From the NCBI GenBank assembly GCA_003152555.1, contig PMAL01000149.1, positions 7,592-19,096 on the forward strand: a DNA stretch of 11,505 nucleotides. Reading direction: 5' to 3'. The DNA comes from Acidimicrobiaceae bacterium (GTDB taxonomy: Bacteria; Actinomycetota; Acidimicrobiia; Acidimicrobiales; RAAP-2). The notes under the pieces were generated by a model. It saw only the letters and a list, made by a program, of their open reading frames with translations. It made no database searches and was not told where the DNA came from. Position numbers and translations under genes: made by a program. Positions 1 to 6,098 of the stretch are shown one piece after another (the stretch's first letter is position 1; every line of letters starts with the position of its first letter).

Positions 1-581
1 AAGAGCGGCAGCATCTTCTCGGGGAATTGACGTAAGCCGTAGTTGTTCGAACAGCGTGTCACCATGACGTTAAGACCGAACGTTTGGTGATACGCCAGCG
101 CCGCCAAATCCGAACCGGCCTTGGCCGACGAATACGGCGAATTGGGTTCAAGGATGTGATCCTCTCGCCACGAACCTTCCGTAATCGATCCGTACACTTC
201 GTCGGTCGAGACGTGCACGAATCGTTCGACACCGCCATTTCGCGCGCTGTTGAGCAACTGCTGGGTACCGAGCACATTGGTCTCGTAGAAGACTCGCGCG
301 CTATCAATGGAATTATCCACGTGACTCTCGGCGGCGAGGTGCACGACCGCGTACGCGCCACGCAGCACGTCGTCGGTGACGTCAGCGTCATTGATAGACG
401 CCTCGATGAATGTGACGCGTGAATCACGCAATGCGTTGGTCATGTTCTCGCGACGACCGGAGTACGTCAGCGCGTCGAGTAGGACGACTTCATCGCAGTT
501 AAGACGTTCCGCCTGCTCGAGAAAAAGTTCGGTAAAACGAGAGCCAATGAATCCCGCTGCCCCAGTGATCACTACGCGCAT
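1..581 (-). CDS. rmlB: dTDP-glucose 4,6-dehydratase (RmlB), N-terminal 193 residues; gene runs off the window start
   Basis: This enzyme converts dTDP-glucose to dTDP-4-keto-6-deoxyglucose with bound NAD+ in the cytosol, the second step of dTDP-rhamnose synthesis. The reading frame is open from ATG 581 to base 1. It is an extended short-chain dehydrogenase: the dinucleotide-binding motif TGAAGFIGS lies at residues 6-14, the acidic LLDALTYSG near 34-42, HLAAESHVD at 81-89, the family catalytic triplet STDEVYG at 125-131 (T126-D127-E128), and YSSAK with Y150 and K154. SNNYG follows near 180. Together these are diagnostic for RmlB rather than a generic epimerase. The usual protein is about 320-350 residues, so the C-terminal sugar-binding part lies outside. 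The start is supported by GAGGT (588-592), 6 nt before the ATG. It is divergent from rmlA, the preceding pathway step. Confidence 0.96.
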   Translation of the reverse strand, partial: MRVVITGAAGFIGSRFTELFLEQAERLNCDEVVLLDALTYSGRRENMTNALRDSRVTFIEASINDADVTDDVLRGAYAVVHLAAESHVDNSIDSARVFYETNVLGTQQLLNSARNGGVERFVHVSTDEVYGSITEGSWREDHILEPNSPYSSAKAGSDLAALAYHQTFGLNVMVTRCSNNYGLRQFPEKMLPL

Positions 582-582
582 A

Positions 583-592
583 GAGGTACCTC
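583..592 (-). promoter_or_regulatory. rmlB ribosome binding site inside a 10-bp palindrome
   Basis: On the minus strand GAGGT (588-592) lies 6 nt upstream of the rmlB ATG, a good match to the anti-Shine-Dalgarno sequence, and it fixes the rmlB start. The ten bases GAGGTACCTC are a perfect palindrome. A dyad here could also serve as an operator half or as RNA structure at the ribosome site, but nothing proves that. Confidence 0.6.
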
Positions 593-597
593 AGCCT

Positions 598-632
598 TTA
601 AGAAAGGATTGCTGGACTTCTATACTAATGGG
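598..632 (+). promoter_or_regulatory. Putative rmlA promoter giving a leaderless transcript
   Basis: TTAAGA (598-603, 4 of 6 to the -35 consensus) is followed by a 17-nt spacer and TATACT (621-626, 5 of 6 to the -10 consensus). Exactly 6 nt later comes the GTG at 633, which is where a homology-based RmlA start belongs. Transcription would therefore begin at or next to the start codon. No Shine-Dalgarno precedes the GTG, and AAGGA at 604-608 is 24 nt away, too far to act. The minus-strand hexamer TAGTAT (622-627) overlaps this -10 almost completely and could be the rmlB -10. CCTTT-AAG-AAAGG (595-607) is a small dyad across the -35 region. Confidence 0.6.
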
Positions 633-1415
633 GTGAAGGGAATCATTCTGGCCGGTGGCAGTGGCACTCGCCTGCATCCCATAACGCGGGCGGTCTCGAA
701 GCAATTGCTGCCGATCTACGACAAGCCCATGGTGTACTACCCGCTCAGCACGTTGATGTTGACCGGACTTCGTGAAATCCTTCTCATTACGACGCCGCAC
801 GATCAGGACGCGTTTCGGCGACTGCTCGGCGACGGATCGCAACTCGGACTGCAGATCTCCTACGTGGTGCAGGAGAGTCCGAATGGATTGGCCCAAGCCC
901 TGATTCTCGGCGAAGAGTTCTTGGCCGGCGACAAGTGCGCGCTCATCCTCGGCGACAATCTGTTTCACGGTCCCGGGCTCGGCACGTATCTGCGTCGCAA
1001 CACTGAAGTGAAAGGCGCGTTGATCTTTGCGTACCAGGTGAGCGACCCCTCGGCCTACGGCGTCGTGGAATTTGACGAACGGGGCAAGGTGCTTTCGATT
1101 GAAGAAAAGCCCATCACCCCCAAGAGCAGTTACGCCATCCCGGGCATCTACTTCTACGACGAGAAGGCGCCGCAGATGGCGCACCAACTCACGCCAAGTG
1201 GTCGCGGTGAACTGGAAATCTCTGCGCTCAACAATGCGTATCTCAAAGCGGGCGAGCTGAGCGTGGAAGTGTTGTCGCGCGCCACTACCTGGCTCGATAC
1301 AGGCACGTACGAGTCGCTCTACGAAGCGGGCGGTCTCATCCGCACGTTGCAACACCGAAGTGGACTGCGCATTGGTGACGTCGAACAGATAAGCCGCGAT
1401 CAAGGCTGGACCTAG
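633..1415 (+). CDS. rmlA: Glucose-1-phosphate thymidylyltransferase (RmlA), C-terminally short form
   Basis: RmlA couples dTTP and glucose-1-phosphate to dTDP-glucose and pyrophosphate, the first committed step of dTDP-rhamnose synthesis. It opens with the nucleotidyltransferase signature KGIILAGGSGTRLHP and continues with SKQLLPIYDKPM. LGDNLF carries the metal-binding aspartate (about residue 108), followed by the sugar-site EEKP (about 157-160), GIYFYD, RGELEIS and WLDTGTYESL (D about 222). I chose GTG 633 because family members begin with MKGIILAGG; the frame is also open from TTG 609, which has no properly spaced ribosome site. The protein is about 260 residues and stops right after RDQGW, where most bacterial RmlA proteins continue for some 30 further residues (total about 285-300). 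The catalytic core is complete, so it is probably active. It is divergent from rmlB. Confidence 0.95.
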   Translation: MKGIILAGGSGTRLHPITRAVSKQLLPIYDKPMVYYPLSTLMLTGLREILLITTPHDQDAFRRLLGDGSQLGLQISYVVQESPNGLAQALILGEEFLAGDKCALILGDNLFHGPGLGTYLRRNTEVKGALIFAYQVSDPSAYGVVEFDERGKVLSIEEKPITPKSSYAIPGIYFYDEKAPQMAHQLTPSGRGELEISALNNAYLKAGELSVEVLSRATTWLDTGTYESLYEAGGLIRTLQHRSGLRIGDVEQISRDQGWT

Positions 1416-1498
1416 ACTTTCAATACGCTTTTAGATGCCGTTGAAGTCGCGACGAATTAAATGGCTCTCCTCGAGTTGTAGATCTCACATGCGAGAAT

Positions 1499-2290
1499 AT
1501 GGATATGGAACGTCAAGGAGAGATCGTCCTCGCCGGTGGCAACCTGACCGAAGTGGTGCGGGTGGGCGACACCGTTCGTCGCGAGACCGGTCCTTGGACT
1601 CCGATGGTCCACAATCTCCTCAAGCACCTACGTGATGGTGGTTTCTCCTTTGCGCCCGAGGTACAGGGCATCGACGGATTCGGGCGTGAGATTCTCTTGT
1701 TCATTCCGGGAGAATCATTGACAGAAGTCCCGTGGCCACAATGGGTGTGGTCAGACCCGTTACTTGAAGAAGCGGTGTCCGTCCTCGTTGACTACCACCA
1801 GAGGATTGCCGACTTCCGCCCAACATATGTCGAGTCTCGATTGGGCAAAGAACCGCTCGCCACCAATCAAATCGTGTGCCACAACGATTTCGCTCCTTAC
1901 AACTGCGTTTTTCAAGAGGGACATATTGCGGGGCTGATTGACTGGGACGTGGTGTGCCCAGGAGAGCCATCGTGGGATCTCTCATTCTTCGCATGGCACT
2001 GGGTGCCGCTCTACCCGCCCTCATCCGATTTCTTGTGGCGGTCTCTCGACGTTTGTCGACGGCGCTTGCGCCTCATCGTCGACACGTACGGTCTCAGCGA
2101 CAGGTCAAGTTTCGTGGAGCAGATCATTATACGGATTGAAGCCAGTCGCAACGGCATCATCACTCGCGCCGCTGATGGTGATGCGGCGTTCATGAAACTC
2201 AAACAGGAGGGTCACGCCCAAGAGATGCTGCGCACTATTGACTTCGTTCACAGTAACGAAAGACTCCTGACAGAGGCTCTTCTTTACTAA
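1499..2290 (+). CDS. Aminoglycoside phosphotransferase-fold small-molecule kinase, substrate unknown
   Basis: This is a 263-residue protein with the APH/choline-kinase fold. The catalytic-loop (Brenner) motif reads CHNDFAPYNCVF, with H128, D130 and N135. The metal-binding IDWD follows at 147-150 and sits where the DFG motif of protein kinases would be. GEPSWDLSFFAW is typical of the helical C-lobe. The N-lobe is short (GGNLTEVVRVGDTVRRETGPWTP, about 13-35), a form common among actinobacterial proteins labelled only 'phosphotransferase'. There is no evidence that it acts on antibiotics. The gene follows rmlA by 83 bp, so readthrough is possible. A hexamer TACGCT (1424-1429) could give it a promoter, and TGC-GAGAAT (1490-1498) lies 6 nt before the second ATG, at 1505. 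No Shine-Dalgarno fits either ATG, so 1499 and 1505 are both possible. Confidence 0.88.
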   Translation: MDMERQGEIVLAGGNLTEVVRVGDTVRRETGPWTPMVHNLLKHLRDGGFSFAPEVQGIDGFGREILLFIPGESLTEVPWPQWVWSDPLLEEAVSVLVDYHQRIADFRPTYVESRLGKEPLATNQIVCHNDFAPYNCVFQEGHIAGLIDWDVVCPGEPSWDLSFFAWHWVPLYPPSSDFLWRSLDVCRRRLRLIVDTYGLSDRSSFVEQIIIRIEASRNGIITRAADGDAAFMKLKQEGHAQEMLRTIDFVHSNERLLTEALLY

Positions 2291-2380
2291 CCATCGGGGC
2301 TGCTGGCGAGAATTGTTGGACGCTCCACACGATGGTGACCATGCCGATCAATCAGCGCCAACTTCCCAAAGCGAACCCGT

Positions 2381-3061
2381 TTAGTCCCGTTGAGGTGGTG
2401 AGAAGTCATAACCCAGGTGTTTGGCGACGTCACCATGAGTAACCTTCTTTTGGTACCGCAACGCCCGCTTGTTAATTGAGGCGTAGCTCTGCGCCACGAC
2501 GATGGCGCGAGCGAGCACTTCATCGCCACTGACAATCTCGTCGGCGATCCCTCGCGCCAGCGCTTCGGGTCCATCGAAGCGGTGCGCGGTGGTGACCGCG
2601 TGCACCGCCGTCGCACGCGGTAAACGATTAGTAAGTATCGGCCAGAGTTCGGCGTCGACTGCCAGTCCGATCCCCACTTCATTCATGCACCAGTAGCCAC
2701 GGTCCTCGCGCATGACACGGTAATCGAAGGCGCACGATACGAGCGCCCCACCGGCAAAGGCGTGACCGTTTATCGCCGCCACCGTGTACGCGGGGAAGAT
2801 CAAGATGCGCCCAATTGTTCTGCGAAGTTCCTTCAACGTGGCGTAGTACTCGTCGCTGAAGGGTTCAAAGCGCCCGATGTCGAGGCCGTTACAAAAGAAC
2901 TTTCCTACGCCAGTTAACACCACCGCCAGAGGACCATCCGCAGTGTCGAGTACGTCGAATATTTCGTGCAGCCGGGCCAGGGAATCGAGATTTACTCGGT
3001 TCTCGCCTTCGTTCCACGTCAGTAGGACGACGTCGCCATCACGGCTAATTGCTATGTCCAT
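2381..3061 (-). CDS. Enoyl-CoA hydratase/isomerase family protein, possibly a delta3,delta2-enoyl-CoA isomerase
   Basis: This is a 226-residue crotonase-fold protein acting on acyl-CoA thioesters. The CoA/oxyanion segments are visible: FFCNGLDIGRF (about 55-65) and INGHAFAGGALVSCAFDYRVM (about 97-117), whose glycines form the oxyanion hole. MNEVGIGL (126-133) follows, with E128. The short length (classical hydratases are about 260), the 'FFCNGLDI' wording and 'DRGYWCMNEVGIGL' remind me of the eukaryotic and plant enoyl-CoA isomerase branch rather than of true hydratases, which carry a PE...G motif followed by a second catalytic Glu. Isomerisation of double bonds during beta-oxidation of unsaturated acyl chains is thus a reasonable but unproven role. 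Start ATG 3061 has no Shine-Dalgarno but has TATGCT 6 nt upstream. It is divergent from pepP. Confidence 0.88.
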   Translation of the reverse strand: MDIAISRDGDVVLLTWNEGENRVNLDSLARLHEIFDVLDTADGPLAVVLTGVGKFFCNGLDIGRFEPFSDEYYATLKELRRTIGRILIFPAYTVAAINGHAFAGGALVSCAFDYRVMREDRGYWCMNEVGIGLAVDAELWPILTNRLPRATAVHAVTTAHRFDGPEALARGIADEIVSGDEVLARAIVVAQSYASINKRALRYQKKVTHGDVAKHLGYDFSPPQRD

Positions 3062-3067
3062 TCGCCG

Positions 3068-3073
3068 AGCATA
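3068..3073 (-). promoter_or_regulatory. Putative -10 element (TATGCT) of the crotonase gene, leaderless arrangement
   Basis: On the minus strand TATGCT is followed by 6 nt and then the ATG at 3061. It matches the actinobacterial -10 core TANNNT, and no ribosome binding site is present. No good -35 lies 16-18 nt upstream. TTGCTG occurs, but with a 13-nt spacer only. Confidence 0.5.
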
Positions 3074-3093
3074 CGTTGGCGCAAATCAGCAAG

Positions 3094-3099
3094 TAAGTT
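3094..3099 (+). promoter_or_regulatory. Putative -10 element (TAAGTT) of pepP
   Basis: TAAGTT fits TANNNT and lies 4 nt before GTG 3104 and 7 nt before GTG 3107. TTGGCG (3075-3080) precedes it by 13 nt, short for a -35. There is no Shine-Dalgarno before any of the three candidate starts (TTG 3098, GTG 3104, GTG 3107), so leaderless initiation at 3107 is favoured. This is weaker than the other cases. Confidence 0.35.
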
Positions 3100-3106
3100 G
3101 GCAGTG

Positions 3107-4600
3107 GTGAACGAGAATAATTCTGAAATTTCTGAACCCGACGTATCGGCCGAGAATCCAGTTTCGGAACATTGGGTATGGACCGGTCCCCACCGGCCGC
3201 CCTCGCCTCGACTGCTCGTTGATCACATGACCGGCAACTGGGGTGCCGCCGATCCCGTCATCGAAGAGCACCCCGCCGTTACCTTCAGCGCGCACCGTCG
3301 AACAAAGTTGGGTGAGCATTTCGTCGGCAAGACCCTCGTCATCCCGACCGGAAACTTCAAGGTGCGAGCCAATGACACCGACTACCGCTTCCGCGCCGGT
3401 ACGGACTTCTTCTATTTGACCGGCTGCCTCGAGCCCGACGCCGTCTTGATCATCGCCCCGAGTGCCAGTGGACCGCGATCGACGCTCTACATCGCCCAAC
3501 GCCGTGACAGTCAGACGCACGAGTTCTTCACCAACGCGCAATACGGCGAACTGTGGGTTGGCGCTCGTCGTGGCGTCACCGAGGCTGCTGGCTATTACGA
3601 CATCGAAACGGCGCCGCTCGAACACTTCGAAAAGGATCTGGCCTCATTGCGCTCGTCAACAATCCTCACCGTACGGGGCTTCGACAAGACTGTCGACGAA
3701 CTCATTGAACCCCACGAAGACGATCACGAGTTGGTTGCCGTGTTGAGCGAGCACCGCCTGGTGAAGGATGACTTTGAAATATCCCAGTTGCAACTGGCCG
3801 TGGACTACACCGTCAAGGGATTCGAAGACGTGGTGCGCGCCCTGCCGTCAGCCGAAGGACGAGGCGAGCGCGTGATTGAAGGCATCTTCAATCTGCGCGC
3901 GCGAGTTGAAGGAAACGACGTGGGCTACGACACGATCGCCGCCAGTGGCGCGCACGCCACCATCCTTCACTGGATGCGCAATGACGGCGCGGTGCGCCGC
4001 GGTGATCTGCTGCTGCTGGACGCCGGTGTTGAATGTCACAACCTCTACACCGCTGACGTCACGCGCACCATGCCCGTCAACGGCACCTTCTCTGAGGCGC
4101 AGAGGCGAATCTACGAACTGGTACTCGCCGCCCAAGAAGCGGGCATTGCGGCCGTGCGGCCCGGGGTTGGCTTCATGGCGCCGCACGAGGCCGCCATGGA
4201 AGTACTCGCTCAAGGTCTGCACGAATTGGGCATATTGAAGGAAGAGCCCGAGCTCGCACTACGCAAGGACCGCCAACTTCATCGGCGCTACACGCTGCAT
4301 GGGACGAGCCACTGGTTGGGTATCGACGTACACGACTGCGCCAACGCCCGTGACGAAACTTTCCACGGCGATCTGGAAGCGGGAAACGTACTCACCGTGG
4401 AGCCGGGAGTCTATTTCCAACCCAACGACCTCACGGTGCCCGAAGAGTATCGCGGCATTGGCGTGCGCATCGAGGACGACGTGCTGGTCACGGCTGACGG
4501 ATCGCGCAATCTTTCGGCGGCCCTGCCGCGCACTGCCGACGACATCGAAGCCTGGATGGCCAACATCTGGGCACAGGGCCCCACCAACCTGAACCTGTAG
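3107..4600 (+). CDS. pepP: Xaa-Pro aminopeptidase (aminopeptidase P, peptidase family M24B)
   Basis: PepP removes the N-terminal residue from peptides whose second residue is proline, using a dinuclear metal centre in a pita-bread fold. The N-terminal AMP_N domain starts around FSAHRRTKLGEHF and contains YRFRAGTDFFYLTG. The C-terminal catalytic domain holds all five expected ligands, numbered from GTG 3107: D305 (LLDAGVE), D317 (TADVTR), H402 (HGTSHW), E432 (TVEPGVY) and E456 (VRIEDD). H398 and H409 (DVHD) match the two accessory histidines, and their spacing equals that of E. coli PepP (350/354/361). At about 497 residues it is some 55 longer than the E. coli enzyme, owing to an N-terminal extension of the kind seen in actinobacterial homologues. 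There is no signal peptide, so it is cytosolic. Start uncertain: TTG 3098, GTG 3104 or GTG 3107. Confidence 0.95.
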   Translation: MNENNSEISEPDVSAENPVSEHWVWTGPHRPPSPRLLVDHMTGNWGAADPVIEEHPAVTFSAHRRTKLGEHFVGKTLVIPTGNFKVRANDTDYRFRAGTDFFYLTGCLEPDAVLIIAPSASGPRSTLYIAQRRDSQTHEFFTNAQYGELWVGARRGVTEAAGYYDIETAPLEHFEKDLASLRSSTILTVRGFDKTVDELIEPHEDDHELVAVLSEHRLVKDDFEISQLQLAVDYTVKGFEDVVRALPSAEGRGERVIEGIFNLRARVEGNDVGYDTIAASGAHATILHWMRNDGAVRRGDLLLLDAGVECHNLYTADVTRTMPVNGTFSEAQRRIYELVLAAQEAGIAAVRPGVGFMAPHEAAMEVLAQGLHELGILKEEPELALRKDRQLHRRYTLHGTSHWLGIDVHDCANARDETFHGDLEAGNVLTVEPGVYFQPNDLTVPEEYRGIGVRIEDDVLVTADGSRNLSAALPRTADDIEAWMANIWAQGPTNLNL

Positions 4601-4606
4601 CAGCGC

Positions 4607-5815
4607 CTAGGAGAGAATCCGAATCGGCAGGTTACGCGGACCGCGAATCTGACCGGGCGCCCACGTCACGGCGTCGGGGTCCATCAACTCGAAGCGCGGG
4701 TAGCGCTTGATGAATTCTTCAATCGCGACACGTAGCTCCATGCGCGCGAGGTTTGAACCGGCGCACCGGTGGATTCCGAGACCGAAAGCCAGGTGACGAT
4801 TTTCCAAGCGGTCGATGATGAACCTGTCGGCGTCTTCAAACACCTTGGGGTCTCGATTTGCGGCCGGGAAACCAAGCAGGATCCAGTCGTACTCCTTCAT
4901 GGGACATCCCATGTACTCCATGTCCTTATTGACGAGACGAGCCATCGTCACCGGCGCGTAGAAGCGCAGGAGCTCTTCGATAGCAATGGGCATGAGGTTC
5001 GGTTCATTGACGAGGCGCGCCAAGTCGTCGGGGCTCTTTGCCAAGTGCCAAAGTGACGCGCCAATTGCCGACCACGTGGTGTCAATCCCGGCAATGAGGA
5101 TCAAGATCATCGTGCCGAATACGTGCTCAATCGCGAGCTTCTCACCGGCGACTTCCACGTCCAAGAGGTAGCTCGTCAAGTCATCGCGGGGGTTGGCCCG
5201 GTGATCTTCAATCTGAATCTCGAAATAATCAATGACGGGCTGGAACTGCTCTATGCGTTGTTCGACTGGTAGGTCGATGGCGTTGACCACGAGGTGCACG
5301 AAACTGCGAAAGAGTTCTTCGTCCTCTTCGGGGAACCCGAGCATGCGGCTGATCACGGCGGGTGGGATGTGCTGCGCGTAGTCCATGCCCCCGTTGACGA
5401 CTTTGTGATCCTTCATCTCGTCGAGCAAGTCAACACATAACGAGCGGACTCGCGGCTCTAACGCGTTGATAGGTCCCGGAGCCAACGCCGGGAGAATGAG
5501 GCGCCGAGCAATCTGGTGAAAGGGCGGGTCCGAAGTGATCGGTGGTGCGCCACCGATGGGTGCCGGAATGTCTTCCCCGTCCGGACGGCCGTTGTTGATG
5601 ATGACGGCGCGACTCGTGAAGTTCTCGGTGTCGTTGGCAATCTTCGACACGCCCTCATGCGTCGCCGGGAACCACGCGCCGCCGTAGCGTTCCGTGTGCG
5701 CCACGGGACAACGCTCGCGCAAGTCCTCCCAGATGGGATACGGGTTGTTTACCCACTCGGGATCCGCGTGATCCCAATCTGTCGCGAAGTCTTCAACGGG
5801 CGGATTGATGCTCAT
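4607..5815 (-). CDS. Cytochrome P450 monooxygenase (soluble bacterial type)
   Basis: This is a 402-residue soluble P450 that would insert oxygen into an unidentified, probably lipophilic substrate. All family landmarks are present: I-helix AGIDTT (242-247, with the oxygen-activating acid/Thr pair), K-helix EELLR (E280, R283 or thereabouts), and heme loop FGLGIHRCAGSNLARME with the heme-ligand cysteine at about residue 351. ITSDPPFHQIARR is the usual C-helix region. There is no membrane anchor. ATG 5815 is preferred over GTG 5821 because GAGGAG (5821-5826) lies 5 nt ahead of it. The ferredoxin stop codon ends only 2 nt upstream, so the pair is translationally coupled, and the ferredoxin is the obvious electron donor. 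No ferredoxin reductase is nearby. I cannot assign a CYP family from sequence alone. Confidence 0.95.
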   Translation of the reverse strand: MSINPPVEDFATDWDHADPEWVNNPYPIWEDLRERCPVAHTERYGGAWFPATHEGVSKIANDTENFTSRAVIINNGRPDGEDIPAPIGGAPPITSDPPFHQIARRLILPALAPGPINALEPRVRSLCVDLLDEMKDHKVVNGGMDYAQHIPPAVISRMLGFPEEDEELFRSFVHLVVNAIDLPVEQRIEQFQPVIDYFEIQIEDHRANPRDDLTSYLLDVEVAGEKLAIEHVFGTMILILIAGIDTTWSAIGASLWHLAKSPDDLARLVNEPNLMPIAIEELLRFYAPVTMARLVNKDMEYMGCPMKEYDWILLGFPAANRDPKVFEDADRFIIDRLENRHLAFGLGIHRCAGSNLARMELRVAIEEFIKRYPRFELMDPDAVTWAPGQIRGPRNLPIRILS

Positions 5816-5817
5816 CG

Positions 5818-6012
5818 TCACTCCTCAATCGAGATTGCGTGCTCGGGGCAGTTCAACTGGGCCAAACGAGCGAGTTCAATCGTCTCGTCGTTGAGTGTGC
5901 CGTCCCCAATGACCACGCCGCTGCCGAGATCGTCAAAAGAGAAAAGATTGGGCGCCATCGTGAAGCATCGTCCGTGGCCCTGGCACAGTTCGGTGTCGAT
6001 TACTACCTTCAC
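5818..6012 (-). CDS. Small [3Fe-4S]-type ferredoxin, P450 redox partner
   Basis: This 64-residue acidic ferredoxin begins MKVVIDTELCQGHGRC. Its cluster motif is C10-x2-H13-x2-C16, with a third cysteine at C55 followed by proline (NCPEHAI). The second cysteine of a classical CxxCxxC motif is replaced by histidine. Such three-cysteine ferredoxins usually bind [3Fe-4S] and donate electrons to actinobacterial P450s. Immediate linkage to the P450 (2-nt gap; its last two Glu codons form the P450 ribosome site) supports that role. The start is GTG 6012, preceded by a purine-rich AAAGGGGG (6016-6023) that can act as ribosome site with short spacing. The cluster type is inferred from the cysteine count. 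Confidence 0.94.
   Translation of the reverse strand: MKVVIDTELCQGHGRCFTMAPNLFSFDDLGSGVVIGDGTLNDETIELARLAQLNCPEHAISIEE
5821..5826 (-). promoter_or_regulatory. P450 ribosome binding site inside the ferredoxin stop region
   Basis: GAGGAG, the last two codons (Glu-Glu) of the ferredoxin, lies 5 nt upstream of the P450 ATG (5815), with the ferredoxin TGA between. It decides the P450 start and implies translational coupling of the two redox partners. Confidence 0.7.
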
Positions 6013-6098
6013 GAGCCCCCTTTCGTGGTACGACTTGTGACCTTACTACCGGGTAATGCCTATACAGCAGGCAGATTGCGCAGGATTTCCCGAACTAT

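Noticed and set aside
44..53. Palindrome TGTTCGAACA resembling LexA half-sites
   Set aside because: It lies inside rmlB coding sequence, and the half-sites are in the wrong order and spacing (GTTC-GAAC instead of GAAC-N4-GTTC).
591..1403. Long antisense reading frame (270 codons) opposite rmlA
   Set aside because: It mirrors the codon structure of a clear RmlA and shows no family motif; it is a shadow frame of high-GC coding DNA.
1435..1635. Small frame with TACGCT 5 nt before its ATG, overlapping the start of the kinase gene
   Set aside because: The product is an Arg/Ser-rich out-of-frame reading of the kinase gene. The hexamer is better read as a possible promoter for the kinase itself.
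2290..2336. Inverted repeat ACCATCG ... CGATGGT between the convergent kinase and crotonase genes
   Set aside because: Only 7 bp with a 33-nt loop and no U-run; too weak to call a terminator.
5516..6040. Plus-strand frame of 174 codons across the P450 start and the ferredoxin
   Set aside because: It overlaps two well-supported genes, is rich in arginine and serine, and has no motif.
6040..6070. Promoter or operator for the ferredoxin operon (TAAGGT at 6040-6045, TACC-G-GGTA dyad nearby)
   Set aside because: No -35 at a proper distance and the dyad is only 4 bp per arm; not distinguishable from chance.
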